A DNA stretch of 64,000 bases from CAKSEI01 sp964403505 (lineage in GTDB: Bacteria > Bacillota > Clostridia > Oscillospirales > CAG-272), in the NCBI GenBank assembly GCA_964403505.1, contig CAYOFP010000008.1, positions 1 through 64,000 of the forward strand, written 5' to 3'. Position numbers and translations under genes: made by a program. This document shows positions 53,832-61,975 of the stretch, piece after piece. How positions within the stretch are numbered: position 1 is the first letter of the stretch; each line of letters begins with the position of its first letter. A model generated the notes under the pieces. The model was not told where the DNA came from. It saw nothing but the letters and a program-made list of their open reading frames with translations, and searched no databases.

Positions 53832-53860
53832 TTCGCCCAGGAGCGTTTATTTTTTATAAT
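53832..53860 (+). promoter_or_regulatory. Right-facing promoter-like element inside the invertible segment
   Basis: A perfect TATAAT (53855-53860) has a poor -35 (TTCGCC, 53832-53837) at 17-bp spacing. Its start site would be at the edge of the right inverted repeat, leading into the surface-protein gene. Confidence 0.45.
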
Positions 53861-53868
53861 AGAATACA

Positions 53869-53886
53869 ACATAATATGTATTATGT
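53869..53886. repeat. Right inverted repeat of the switch
   Basis: ACATAATATGTATTATGT, the exact reverse complement of 53627-53644. It ends 41 bp before the surface-protein start codon. Confidence 0.85.
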
Positions 53887-53927
53887 AGTAATCTGAGATT
53901 ATTATAAAAAGCAAGGAGGCTTTTGAT

Positions 53928-56900
53928 ATGAGAAAAAGCAAAAAGCAAGATGAGAATCTGTCCAAAAAGACATGGAAACGCAAATTTTATGCGTCTCTTT
54001 CCATGCTTCTTGTTTCGGCGATACTCATGATCCTGTCCACCTATGCGTGGCTTGTGCTGTCAACGGCGCCCGAGGTTTCCGGTATCACAACGAATATCGG
54101 CGCTAACGGAAGCTTAGAGATCACTCTCTTGAATACCGAGAACAGAAATGACTTGTCGGCGATCAAGACATCTGACGCAGGAAATACCATTTCTACAGTC
54201 GGTGCATATACGGCCAACACCACATGGGGTAACCTCATTGATTTGAGCGATGAACGCTACGGTATGTCAAATATTGCCTTGCTGCCTGCACGGCTTAAGC
54301 TGTCGGGTAATGACGGTAACTACCAAACCGAGGGCGCTTATCTGTCCATACCGAAGTATGACTATGACGGCAGAGTAGTGCAGATCAGTGAAGGTACTGT
54401 ATCTGCAATTTATGGTTCATCCAACGGTACTTCTGATTTTTACTTCAAATCGAACAAGCAGGACTACGGCGTCCGTGCTATCGGTACGGCAGTTAATGTT
54501 GATTCTTTGAGCTCTGCGCTGTCGTCCGCCCGGGGCAATGTGATGACCTCTGCCACCACCGCAAATAATACAGCCAAAACAGCATTTGAAAATAACGGCG
54601 AAGGCGTATTTAGCATCATGATTACGCATATGGGCGGCTCATCAGCCACACACAGTGATAAAGATGTTACGTCTCTGAAGGCTCTGGCAATGGGCTTACA
54701 GGAGTCGTTGGGTTATATAGAAAATGCCTACCGTCAGGCTATCGTGGGTTACGCCGCAGCAAATGCAGAAAACTATGAAGCCTTTTCTCCTATCAAGGAT
54801 AAGATTACTGATAAAGCGAATGCTCTTTCGTCGCTTGTTTCGCTATACGCCGGCACTATCCCTGTCGAGTTTATTACTTCTGTGAAAACTCTGGAAAATT
54901 TGCAAAATGATATACGTGCTGCTATAAACGATTGTAACGCTTTAAGTGGCGGTTCGTACACATGGGCGCAGATATCGCCCATTATGAAGCGTATTATGGA
55001 TACTGACAAGGTCTTTATCGATAGTAAAAAGCTGTCTGATACGAACCCGGGTGATATATTGGGTGCATCCGGTGAGGTCGTTGTAACTCTCGGCCCCGGC
55101 TCGGGCGTTCCTGCCGGCATTGCCGATTTTGCAGGTAATTATGATGCATCGTATAAAATTATGGGCAAGGATATTAAGATCACCACCCAGACCAAGCAGT
55201 CTCCTACATATCTTAAAGCGGTCTCTGACGGAATGGATTCTCTTAAGGCGAATGACTCGGGATCTGCATCCGTGGATGTCACTTCTCCTCTGAAGGCGAT
55301 CTACGGCTACGCCATTGACCTGGCTTTCCGTACCAATGCGACCGGAGCTCAACTGCAGCTGCAAACAGATTCTGCACAGCGTGTTTATCAGGACTCCACA
55401 TCGAACGCTACTCAGGGCGGCGGAAGTTATATGGAATTTTCCTCTTCGTCTGATATTTACGGCGTAGGCGATCTGGTCAATATAATGGATGCTGTGCGTG
55501 TAGGTTTCGTTGATGATATGAATAACGTCCTCGGCATCGCACGGCTGAACACCAGTAACTACTCGTCAGAGAATGGTAAGGTCAAAGCTCCCTTATACCT
55601 GTACAAATATACTGTTGAAAACGGTGTCCTTAAAATTGACGAGCGCCGTAAGACCGACTCTGCTATTACGAGCTTGGATAGAAATATCGTTAAGGCTGTT
55701 ACGGCTGTTGTCTGGCTTGACGGCGATATGATAGACAATACTATGGTAGCGGCAGATAAAGAAGCGGCACTCAGCGGTGTTTTAAATCTGCAATTCTCAA
55801 CTGATATTGATTTGATTCCCGTGCATAACGATAGTGTGTACTCTTTGACCGTCGACCGTGAGGGCTTGAAAACGCAGGTGGAAAAGTCCGCCCCGATCAT
55901 CAATAACGGTAAGGGTATGAATACCACGGAAAGCTGGAATAAATTTACTGTCGCTTATAATTATGCCGATGCTGTAAATAAAGATGAGACTTCCACACCG
56001 ATCCAGGTGGCAAATGCTACCAAGGCACTCGAAAAAGCTGAGTCTGACCTAAAAGAAGTGACCCACGACGCACTGAAAGGAAAGATCAAAGAAGTGCGTG
56101 ACGAGGTAGGTACTACTGACAAGGTTGCACGCCTTGCCTACTACTATGACGGTACCGCTGATTTGCCCGAGGGCATTGACAAAAATACCCCTGCCGGTGT
56201 GATCACCAAGAATCCCGATGATATTAAGACAGAGGATGAATATAAGAAATATACACCCGTCTATACCGTTGATTATGAAAAAAATCTTCGTGAGGAATTC
56301 GACGGCTCTAAGACCCTTATCTACACTGAGGAAAGCTGGCTTGCTTTAGCTGATGCTCTGTATCATGCAGAGATAAAGGATCTTGATCCCACATTGACAA
56401 ATGATGAACTCGATGATGCAATCACCGTTTTGGACAACGCCTTTAAGAGCTTAGTGTTTGAGAACTACTACGAGGCATATGAGCTTAACGGGGAAGTGTA
56501 TTACTTCTCACAGAAGGACTACAAAGACGATACCTACGGTCAGTGGTATGACAGCAATTTCAAGCGTGTTGTTGCCGACAAACTTATCCTGGATCTGGAT
56601 ACCCGTGCAGAACCTCTCGAAGTGGCAACGATTGAAATACAGGACTATATTGACAATACAAATGACAAGCTGCTTCCCGGCGTAAAGCTCGGCGAACGGT
56701 ATAAGACAGGCGATGAGATCATCGGGTTGCACTGGGAGTGTGACGATCTCAAACTGTTCTCCTTTGAAGAAAAGCTTGCAGAGTTGGATAATCTGATTGC
56801 ACAGGCAAAGCAGAAAGGCTACACAGGCGCTGCACTTGACGAGGCTGTAAATGCCCGTAACACATTCAACGGTGAGGATAGTTTAGATAGTTACATTACA

Positions 56901-57455
56901 TCGCTGAAAACAGCTCTGTCGAATAATAATCCGACAGAAGGCTTCATGGTTCCCATCGGTCCTGACAGTTACACCTTCATTAACCGTATCGAAATGCCCA
57001 ACACCCTGTTGCACATAAAAGGCGAGAATGTGAACACCACAGTTCGGCTGAGTGCATGGGTTCTGACGAAGAATGGCGTTATTTATAAGGTGACTAAAGA
57101 TGTTACTCTTTACACGAAGGCATCGGATGCTGAACTCGAGAGCTCATATGAGACAGAGCTTATTGCCGGTAATGAAATGACATCGGCAGGCGTCAGCTTA
57201 ATTTCCGATACAACTACCGAGACGATACGTTCCTACAGCTGGGCAAGCAGTAACACGAATGTCGCTGTTATTAAGAACCCCACGTCCGCTGAATGCAAAA
57301 TTGTAGGCGTAGAGGCAGGAACGACTGAGATCAGTGTATCTGTTGAAACCTACCAAGGGAATACATATACATCACACTACACAATCATAGTAAATCCGGC
57401 TCCCGAACCTGACCCTGAACCCGAACAGTCCGAGGAGCCAACGGAGACTCCATAA
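53928..57455 (+). CDS. Large membrane-anchored surface protein with FIVAR-like and Ig-like regions
   Basis: Encodes 1175 aa. A basic N-terminus and one hydrophobic helix (residues about 21-44, FYASLSMLLVSAILMILSTYAWLVLS) act as anchor or uncleaved signal. The following TAPEVSGITTNIGANGSLEITLL occurs in clostridial surface or SipW-type proteins. The middle is a long region I do not recognise. FIVAR-like helical segments (WNKFTVAYNYADAVNKDE...VANATKALEKAESDL) follow, and a Big_2-like Ig fold lies near residues 1070-1155 (YSWASSNTNVAVI...GVEAGTTEISVSVE). The tail is Pro/Glu-rich without a sorting motif. GCAAGGAGGC precedes ATG. Its promoter is probably switched by the invertible segment. Confidence 0.8.
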   Translation: MRKSKKQDENLSKKTWKRKFYASLSMLLVSAILMILSTYAWLVLSTAPEVSGITTNIGANGSLEITLLNTENRNDLSAIKTSDAGNTISTVGAYTANTTWGNLIDLSDERYGMSNIALLPARLKLSGNDGNYQTEGAYLSIPKYDYDGRVVQISEGTVSAIYGSSNGTSDFYFKSNKQDYGVRAIGTAVNVDSLSSALSSARGNVMTSATTANNTAKTAFENNGEGVFSIMITHMGGSSATHSDKDVTSLKALAMGLQESLGYIENAYRQAIVGYAAANAENYEAFSPIKDKITDKANALSSLVSLYAGTIPVEFITSVKTLENLQNDIRAAINDCNALSGGSYTWAQISPIMKRIMDTDKVFIDSKKLSDTNPGDILGASGEVVVTLGPGSGVPAGIADFAGNYDASYKIMGKDIKITTQTKQSPTYLKAVSDGMDSLKANDSGSASVDVTSPLKAIYGYAIDLAFRTNATGAQLQLQTDSAQRVYQDSTSNATQGGGSYMEFSSSSDIYGVGDLVNIMDAVRVGFVDDMNNVLGIARLNTSNYSSENGKVKAPLYLYKYTVENGVLKIDERRKTDSAITSLDRNIVKAVTAVVWLDGDMIDNTMVAADKEAALSGVLNLQFSTDIDLIPVHNDSVYSLTVDREGLKTQVEKSAPIINNGKGMNTTESWNKFTVAYNYADAVNKDETSTPIQVANATKALEKAESDLKEVTHDALKGKIKEVRDEVGTTDKVARLAYYYDGTADLPEGIDKNTPAGVITKNPDDIKTEDEYKKYTPVYTVDYEKNLREEFDGSKTLIYTEESWLALADALYHAEIKDLDPTLTNDELDDAITVLDNAFKSLVFENYYEAYELNGEVYYFSQKDYKDDTYGQWYDSNFKRVVADKLILDLDTRAEPLEVATIEIQDYIDNTNDKLLPGVKLGERYKTGDEIIGLHWECDDLKLFSFEEKLAELDNLIAQAKQKGYTGAALDEAVNARNTFNGEDSLDSYITSLKTALSNNNPTEGFMVPIGPDSYTFINRIEMPNTLLHIKGENVNTTVRLSAWVLTKNGVIYKVTKDVTLYTKASDAELESSYETELIAGNEMTSAGVSLISDTTTETIRSYSWASSNTNVAVIKNPTSAECKIVGVEAGTTEISVSVETYQGNTYTSHYTIIVNPAPEPDPEPEQSEEPTETP

Positions 57456-57473
57456 CTCCGTGCCTGATATAAA

Positions 57474-57507
57474 ATACGTCGGGCAGAAAATCTCCCCGAC
57501 GTGTTTT
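57474..57507 (+). terminator. Terminator of the surface-protein gene
   Basis: ACGTCGGG-CAGAAAATCT-CCCCGACGT followed by GTTTTATC. Confidence 0.75.
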
Positions 57508-57566
57508 ATCACAATACCGGTAGTATTACCATATTTTATGATTTGGTAATTCTCCTCTAAAAATCC

Positions 57567-57602
57567 GCTATCGCTTGAAAAAAGCAATAGCGGATTATTT
57601 TT
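57567..57602 (+). terminator. Second hairpin terminator
   Basis: CCGCTATCGCTT and AAGCAATAGCGG pair, followed by ATTATTTTTT. It stands about 110 bp after the surface-protein gene, as a back-up or the remnant of another unit. Confidence 0.6.
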
Positions 57603-57618
57603 TAAAAAATCACAGAAA

Positions 57619-57794
57619 CTTTACGGCTTTAGATATGACAATGGGTGATAGAATATATAAATTCTAATCTGTAAATCTGCAGAAAACAGTCCCTCAGTCA
57701 GAACCGCTGACAGCTCCCCTTGCACAGAGGAGCCGGGGGATGCGGATGATTTTTTGCTTGAATTACATATATTTAATTACTTCTTGATTTTACA
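57619..57794. repeat. Dispersed intergenic repeat, copy A
   Basis: It shares CTTTACGGCTTTAGAT at its left end, a 30-bp identical block at 57713-57742 (GCTCCCCTTGCACAGAGG and onward) and TTACTTCTTGATTTT at its right end with 62434-62558, in the same order. The block can form a GGCTCC/GGAGCC-type stem. No coding content. Confidence 0.7.
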
Positions 57795-57846
57795 TTTTGA
57801 CCGGGATAGAAACATCAGCGCAAAGGCAGGGTTTATCTTCTCTCTG

Positions 57847-57884
57847 AAAAGGCTCGTACAGCTAAAACTGTGCGAGCCTTTATT
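57847..57884 (-). terminator. Terminator of the GerA-family gene
   Basis: AAAGGCTCGTACAG-CTAAAA-CTGTGCGAGCCTTT, with A/T shoulders on both sides; it lies just past the minus-strand stop codon at 57904. Confidence 0.75.
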
Positions 57885-57903
57885 AAAGACCTCCCTCATA
57901 TTT

Positions 57904-59286
57904 TCATGATTTCTTGACTCGGAATATCAGTTTTTTCATTGCGTTTGCATTAAAAGGAATCAGAGGATAGAGGTATGATCTGCCACCTACGCCTCGGTTT
58001 GTTACGATCAGGATATTAATCAGCACGATTGCCGCAATAAATCCCCAGAGTCCGAAAAATGCCGTGAATATAAGCGCCAGAAGCCGCATGAATTTCAGTG
58101 CATAGCCGAGCTCGTAGCTGACCTGCGTGAAATTTCCTATGGTCGATATGGCTACATATAATATGACCGCCGGGGTGAACCATCCTGCGGCGACCGCAAA
58201 ATCACTCAATATAAGACCTGCCACGACCGACAAAGAATTGCCGAGCATATCGGGCGTATTGACCGCTGCGAGTTTTAAGCCGTCTATTGCAAATTCGGCG
58301 AGGAATATCTGAGCGATGATCGATATTTTTGCATCGTTATCGATGATAACGAATGACAGCATATCCGGGACGAGGCCGGGATTTGTCTGCAATAAATACC
58401 ACAACGGCAGGAGATATACCGTAAGGATGACGATAATGATCCGTGATATGCGCAGATACGTGCCGACGAGCGGCGGAAAATAATAATCGTCGGTTTCCTG
58501 TGCGAAATCAAAAATAGAGGTCGGCAGTATCATGACAGCGGGATAGTTGTCACAGATCAGGAGGATGCTGCCCTCGAGCAGGTGAGCGCACGCCGTATCG
58601 GGACGCTCGGTGTATCGGATCTTTGGAAAAGGATTATACCATTTTCGTTTGATGAGCACTTCGGCGAGCGACTCTGCACCCATATTCAGGGAATCGGTGT
58701 TGATGGAATTGATCTTATCTCGTAATTTTTGTAGTAATTTTTTGTCGCATAGGTTGTCCATGTAGCAAAGTGCCACATCGGTCTTTGTTGCGCTGCCGAC
58801 CGTGAACTGCTCGGTGCACATTCTCCTGTCACGGACTCTGCGCCGCATGAGAGAGGTATTTAGGATGATCGATTCGCCGAAGCCGTCACGGGAGCCTCGC
58901 ATGACCTTATCGGTCTCGGGCTCTTCCACACCTCGCAGGGGGTAGGAACGGGCATACATGATAATGCCGCAGTCATTTCCCTCACGCAGTATCGCCGTGC
59001 CGCCCTTCATGACTCCGTCTGCGAGCAGATCTGCATCGTCCATTGCGTCGGTCTCGATGTAGGGAACGCCTGCACTCTTGAATATCCCGTCATCGCAGAA
59101 CCTCATGAAGAAATTGACCGAGTCGGTAAGGACGGTATCCTTCACAAGACCGTCTATGGCGTATAGGACACATCTTTTTCCTGAAAGGTCTGTAAATTCT
59201 CTCCGTATAATGTCGAAAGCGTTGTCGGTATTCAGCGCAAAATCGAGTGCGGCACGGTCTTTTTCATAAATTCCGCATAATTTCAT
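57904..59286 (-). CDS. GerA-family spore germination protein
   Basis: Encodes 460 aa. An N-terminal soluble domain holds the family signature VMRGSRDGFGESIILNTSLMRRRVRD. The C-terminal half has about five transmembrane helices, including ICDNYPAVMILPTSIFDFAQETDDYYFPPLVGTYLRISRI and NSLSVVAGLILSDFAVAAGWFTPAVILYVAISTIGNF. GerAA-type subunits form part of nutrient germinant channels in the spore inner membrane; SpoVAF is the close relative and an equal possibility, because no gerB or gerC gene is adjacent. GGTGATG precedes ATG. It implies a sporulating host. Confidence 0.88.
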   Translation of the reverse strand: MKLCGIYEKDRAALDFALNTDNAFDIIRREFTDLSGKRCVLYAIDGLVKDTVLTDSVNFFMRFCDDGIFKSAGVPYIETDAMDDADLLADGVMKGGTAILREGNDCGIIMYARSYPLRGVEEPETDKVMRGSRDGFGESIILNTSLMRRRVRDRRMCTEQFTVGSATKTDVALCYMDNLCDKKLLQKLRDKINSINTDSLNMGAESLAEVLIKRKWYNPFPKIRYTERPDTACAHLLEGSILLICDNYPAVMILPTSIFDFAQETDDYYFPPLVGTYLRISRIIIVILTVYLLPLWYLLQTNPGLVPDMLSFVIIDNDAKISIIAQIFLAEFAIDGLKLAAVNTPDMLGNSLSVVAGLILSDFAVAAGWFTPAVILYVAISTIGNFTQVSYELGYALKFMRLLALIFTAFFGLWGFIAAIVLINILIVTNRGVGGRSYLYPLIPFNANAMKKLIFRVKKS

Positions 59287-59431
59287 ATTTCATCACCTTT
59301 TCGTGGCTAAATTTTCAAACGACGATAATTTCATGGGCGTTGAAAATCACTATTGCAAGCGACGCTATCCGGAATATCGTGTTTTTTATTATATTATTTC
59401 ACAAAAAGAGAAAAATATGATATAAATCATC

Positions 59432-59460
59432 TTGACATTTTATTTTGTTTGTGATATTAT
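59432..59460 (+). promoter_or_regulatory. tRNA-Arg promoter
   Basis: TTGACA (59432-59437), 17 bp, TATTAT (59455-59460), start site near 59467. Confidence 0.75.
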
Positions 59461-59478
59461 ATTCAAGTACGAATAAAC

Positions 59479-59554
59479 GCGCCCGTAGCTCAGCGGATAG
59501 AGTGCCCGGCTACGAACCGGTAGGTCGAGGGTTCGAATCCCCCCGGGCGCGCCA
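59479..59554 (+). tRNA. tRNA-Arg (anticodon ACG)
   Basis: 76 nt. The acceptor stem is GCGCCCG/CGGGCGC, then the D arm with GCTCAGCGGATAGAGT. The anticodon loop CTACGAA gives ACG, which after deamination of A34 reads CGU, CGC and CGA. The T arm is GAGGGTTCGAATCCCCC, and the CCA is encoded. It is followed at once by a terminator. Confidence 0.95.
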
Positions 59555-59555
59555 G

Positions 59556-59585
59556 AAAAAGCCTCGTCATCGACGAGGTTTTTTC
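59556..59585 (+). terminator. tRNA-Arg terminator
   Basis: AAAAAGCCTCGTC-ATC-GACGAGGTTTTTT. Confidence 0.85.
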
Positions 59586-59586
59586 A

Positions 59587-59760
59587 ATGAAATTTGCCCT
59601 TCGGGCAAGTGAAATAGCTTCGCTGTGAAATATTTGCTTCGCAAATGTGAAATGCGCTGCGGCGCATAAGGGCAAATTTTATTTCATATTGCGACGAAGG
59701 AGCAATATTTCATATGACCTAAGGTCATTATTTCACATCGAGCGAAGCGAGATATTTCAT
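59587..59760. repeat. Cluster of tandem hairpins separated by TGAAAT/ATTTCA linkers
   Basis: About seven small stems follow each other: TTTGCCC-TTCG-GGCAA, AGC-TTCG-CT, ATTTGC-TTCG-CAAAT, ATGCGC-TGCG-GCGCAT, ATTG(C)-GACGAAGGA-GCAAT, TGACC-TAA-GGTCA and TCGAGCGAAGCGAGA. TGAAAT or its complement ATTTCA sits between them. The left end ATGAAATTTGCCCTT also pairs with AAGGGCAAATTTTATTTCAT further on, giving a branched structure. There is no open frame, and spacing and sequence do not fit a CRISPR array. Confidence 0.7.
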
Positions 59761-59809
59761 CTTATTTTCTGAAAAGTAGTTTTATTTATAGAAAAGGAAG
59801 TGGTCTTTG

Positions 59810-60334
59810 ATGATAATTGAAAACAGGAAAGTTTTTATCGCCAATGATATATTATCTTTAGTAGAGCGTAATCCTGAATTTGATGATATCAATGATTATG
59901 AATGTTGGCAAGATAAAGCTACACAAGATGGATTTAATTTCAAACATGACATGACATTGGAAGCGTTTTGCAATCTGCCGACCAGATCAAGATTTATCGC
60001 TACGATACAGCGAAATTCAGATAGCGCTTGTATTGGTTCAATATTTGTTTCTCCGGAGGGAAATCTACCGGATCTGGCGATTATGGTATATGAGCCGTTC
60101 AGACACCATGGATATGGAACAATTGCTTTTTTACTCGGTATAAAATACTGCTTTGATGTTTTAAAGATAGATAAATTGTATGCCGGTTGCTATGAAACAA
60201 ATATCGTCAGCCAAAAGATGCTGTCCAAATGCGGATTTCAGCCGAATCCTCCGGGCGATACGCGTGAAAAGCATTACTTAACCGGTAAGCCTATCACGCA
60301 ATTTGATTTTTTGCTCTCAAACCCGAATTCCTGA
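59810..60334 (+). CDS. GNAT-family N-acetyltransferase (RimJ/RimL-like)
   Basis: Encodes 174 aa from ATG at 59810 (GAAAAGGAAGTGG box; TTG one codon earlier is less likely). The acetyl-CoA motif is MVYEPFRHHGYGTIAFLLGIKYCFD (R-x-x-G-x-G type) and the late motif is GCYETNIVSQKMLSKCGFQP, as in RimJ/RimL-type enzymes. The substrate, a protein N-terminus or small amine, is unknown. No operon partner. Confidence 0.85.
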   Translation: MIIENRKVFIANDILSLVERNPEFDDINDYECWQDKATQDGFNFKHDMTLEAFCNLPTRSRFIATIQRNSDSACIGSIFVSPEGNLPDLAIMVYEPFRHHGYGTIAFLLGIKYCFDVLKIDKLYAGCYETNIVSQKMLSKCGFQPNPPGDTREKHYLTGKPITQFDFLLSNPNS

Positions 60335-60455
60335 TTTTCATAATGCTTACGGTGAACTCATAAGTAATGTTTACAGTGATCAGCTTGCGATCGTCATGAA
60401 AACCGTAAAGAATAAGGAACTCATCACCCGACGGAGATCCCCCCGGTGTACCCTC

Positions 60456-60486
60456 AAAAACGACAAGTTTCAGCTTGCCGTTTTTT
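60456..60486 (+). terminator. Terminator after the GNAT gene
   Basis: AAAACG(A)CAAG-TTTCAG-CTTG(C)CGTTTT with TTTTTT following. Confidence 0.6.
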
Positions 60487-60551
60487 GTTTGCTTACTTGA
60501 ATATCCGCACAAACTCAAACAACGGTTGAGAGGCAAACAACTATGTGATAA

Positions 60552-60594
60552 TTGTTTTTTCGCTGCGATGTGCTATAATAAAATCACACCGGTG
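60552..60594 (+). promoter_or_regulatory. Promoter of the fourth XRE-TPR regulator
   Basis: TTGTTT (60552-60557), 16 bp, TATAAT (60574-60579), followed by an 8-bp palindrome CACCGGTG at the expected start site. Confidence 0.55.
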
Positions 60595-60620
60595 AAATAC
60601 ATTTTCAAGGAGAAATTATT

Positions 60621-61787
60621 ATGCAACTGAATTTAGGTAATAAAATACGCGAACTGCGTCACCGCGACGGCCGCACGCAGGACGCGCTGGCAGAGGCACT
60701 CGGTGTAACAGCGCAAGCCGTTTCCCGATGGGAGTCCGGCGGCAGTTATCCCGATGTGGAGATCATCCCTGTGATCGCAAATTATTTTCACATTTCAATT
60801 GATGTATTGTTCGGGTATCACGATGACCGGGAAGAAAAAATCAAAAGTATTCTTGACCGTGCCACCGAGATTCTTACGCAGCAAGGTCGTTTAATATGTC
60901 AAGGAAGTATGTCGGAAGATGTGGAAGCGTGTATCAACATGCTACGGACGGCGTCGGAAGAGTTTCCGAATGAACCGAAGATCCTCTTAAAACTCGCCCA
61001 AGCGCTCCATATGTGGGGATGGCATAAATACGGAGCAAAAGTACGCAACGATGACGCTACCGGTATCATCGAAAATAATGTCGAATACAATGTGCAGAAT
61101 ATCTATTGGCAAGAAGCGATGCGTGTTTATGAAAAGGTTTTGAAATCGAATCCGTCTACCGAAGATTATACAATCGCAGTCTGTCAAATCACCCAACTTT
61201 ATTGCAGAATGGGCGAATACGAAAAGGCAAAGGCTCTTGCAAACGATCAATCTCCTCTGATCATTTGCAAGGAAGTACTGCTGCCTTTAACCACCGTTGG
61301 TGAAGAAAAAGCACGCTATCAGGGAGAAAAGATAATGGCGCTCCTTTCAAGGTTGACATATGCTGTTTCTGAATCCGTTGCCTTGAGACCTGATGTTTCC
61401 GAATCAGAATACGGCAGACAACTGCTATTGTCCGTTATCAATCTGTATGAAACAATTTTTGTTGACGGCAGATGCGGAAAATACCACTGGGAGATCGGGC
61501 ATTTGTATCAGAACTTAGCCCATTATGCAGCGTCAAATGACGGAGAAATCGATACTGTACTTGATTATTTTGACAAAGGCTTTGACCACTGCAAAGAATA
61601 TCAGCGCATTTGCGAAGAGGAAGAATACAGTTATTCCGCTCCGCTGGTATCAAATCTGAAAAGCCTGACAAAAGGCGAACTTGCTCCCGTTGGTCAGGAC
61701 TTTTGGGAAAAAGAACTCAAACGATATCCGCAAAATATCCGTGACGAACTTCGCAAAAACCCCAAATATGCCGAATGCTTTGCATAA
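60621..61787 (+). CDS. XRE-family transcriptional regulator with TPR-like C-terminal region
   Basis: Encodes 388 aa. Residues 1-65 are a Cro/C1 helix-turn-helix (NKIRELRHRDGRTQDALAEALGVTAQAVSRWESGGSYPDVEIIPVIANYF). The rest is helical (CINMLRTASEEFPNEPKILLKLAQALHMWGW is TPR-like). CAAGGAGAAA precedes ATG. It is the most divergent of the four long XRE-TPR proteins in this window. Neighbouring genes give no clear regulated target. Confidence 0.85.
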   Translation: MQLNLGNKIRELRHRDGRTQDALAEALGVTAQAVSRWESGGSYPDVEIIPVIANYFHISIDVLFGYHDDREEKIKSILDRATEILTQQGRLICQGSMSEDVEACINMLRTASEEFPNEPKILLKLAQALHMWGWHKYGAKVRNDDATGIIENNVEYNVQNIYWQEAMRVYEKVLKSNPSTEDYTIAVCQITQLYCRMGEYEKAKALANDQSPLIICKEVLLPLTTVGEEKARYQGEKIMALLSRLTYAVSESVALRPDVSESEYGRQLLLSVINLYETIFVDGRCGKYHWEIGHLYQNLAHYAASNDGEIDTVLDYFDKGFDHCKEYQRICEEEEYSYSAPLVSNLKSLTKGELAPVGQDFWEKELKRYPQNIRDELRKNPKYAECFA

Positions 61788-61856
61788 TTCCCGTTATTAT
61801 CATTTGAGGGATTAGGTATGGTGACGCATACGAAACAATATGCTTAGACAGAAACG

Positions 61857-61880
61857 AAAAGGCCGCTTATGCGGCTTTTT
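61857..61880 (+). terminator. Terminator of the fourth XRE-TPR regulator
   Basis: AAAAGGCCGC-TTAT-GCGGCTTTTT. Confidence 0.8.
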
Positions 61881-61912
61881 CATGCCCGTTGATGAGGGCA
61901 ACGCTTTATTGC

Positions 61913-61941
61913 TTGATTTTCATTATGATTTATGTTAGTAT
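61913..61941 (+). promoter_or_regulatory. Promoter of the small XRE regulator
   Basis: TTGATT (61913-61918), 17 bp, TAGTAT (61936-61941). Confidence 0.5.
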
Positions 61942-61975
61942 CAGAGTACAAAACAACGATTGAGAGGGAACGATT

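Larger units (their letters stand above)
53627..53886. other. Putative invertible promoter segment
   Basis: An 18-bp sequence ACATAATACATATTATGT (53627-53644) recurs as its exact reverse complement at 53869-53886, enclosing 224 bp. Each site is itself nearly palindromic and differs from the other only in the two central bases (CA versus TG), as expected for two crossover sites in opposite orientation. The segment holds a terminator and promoter-like elements directed out of each end. A tyrosine recombinase lies directly upstream and a large surface-protein gene directly downstream. I read it as a phase-variation switch. The recombination itself is not shown by a single sequence. Confidence 0.7.

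Noticed and set aside
59587..59760. Possible CRISPR array
   Set aside because: The repeated linker is only 6 bp, unit lengths vary, and the intervening parts are self-complementary. No cas gene is nearby.
60294..60536. 80-codon minus-strand open frame after the GNAT gene
   Set aside because: It overlaps the end of the GNAT gene and a terminator hairpin and has no start signal.
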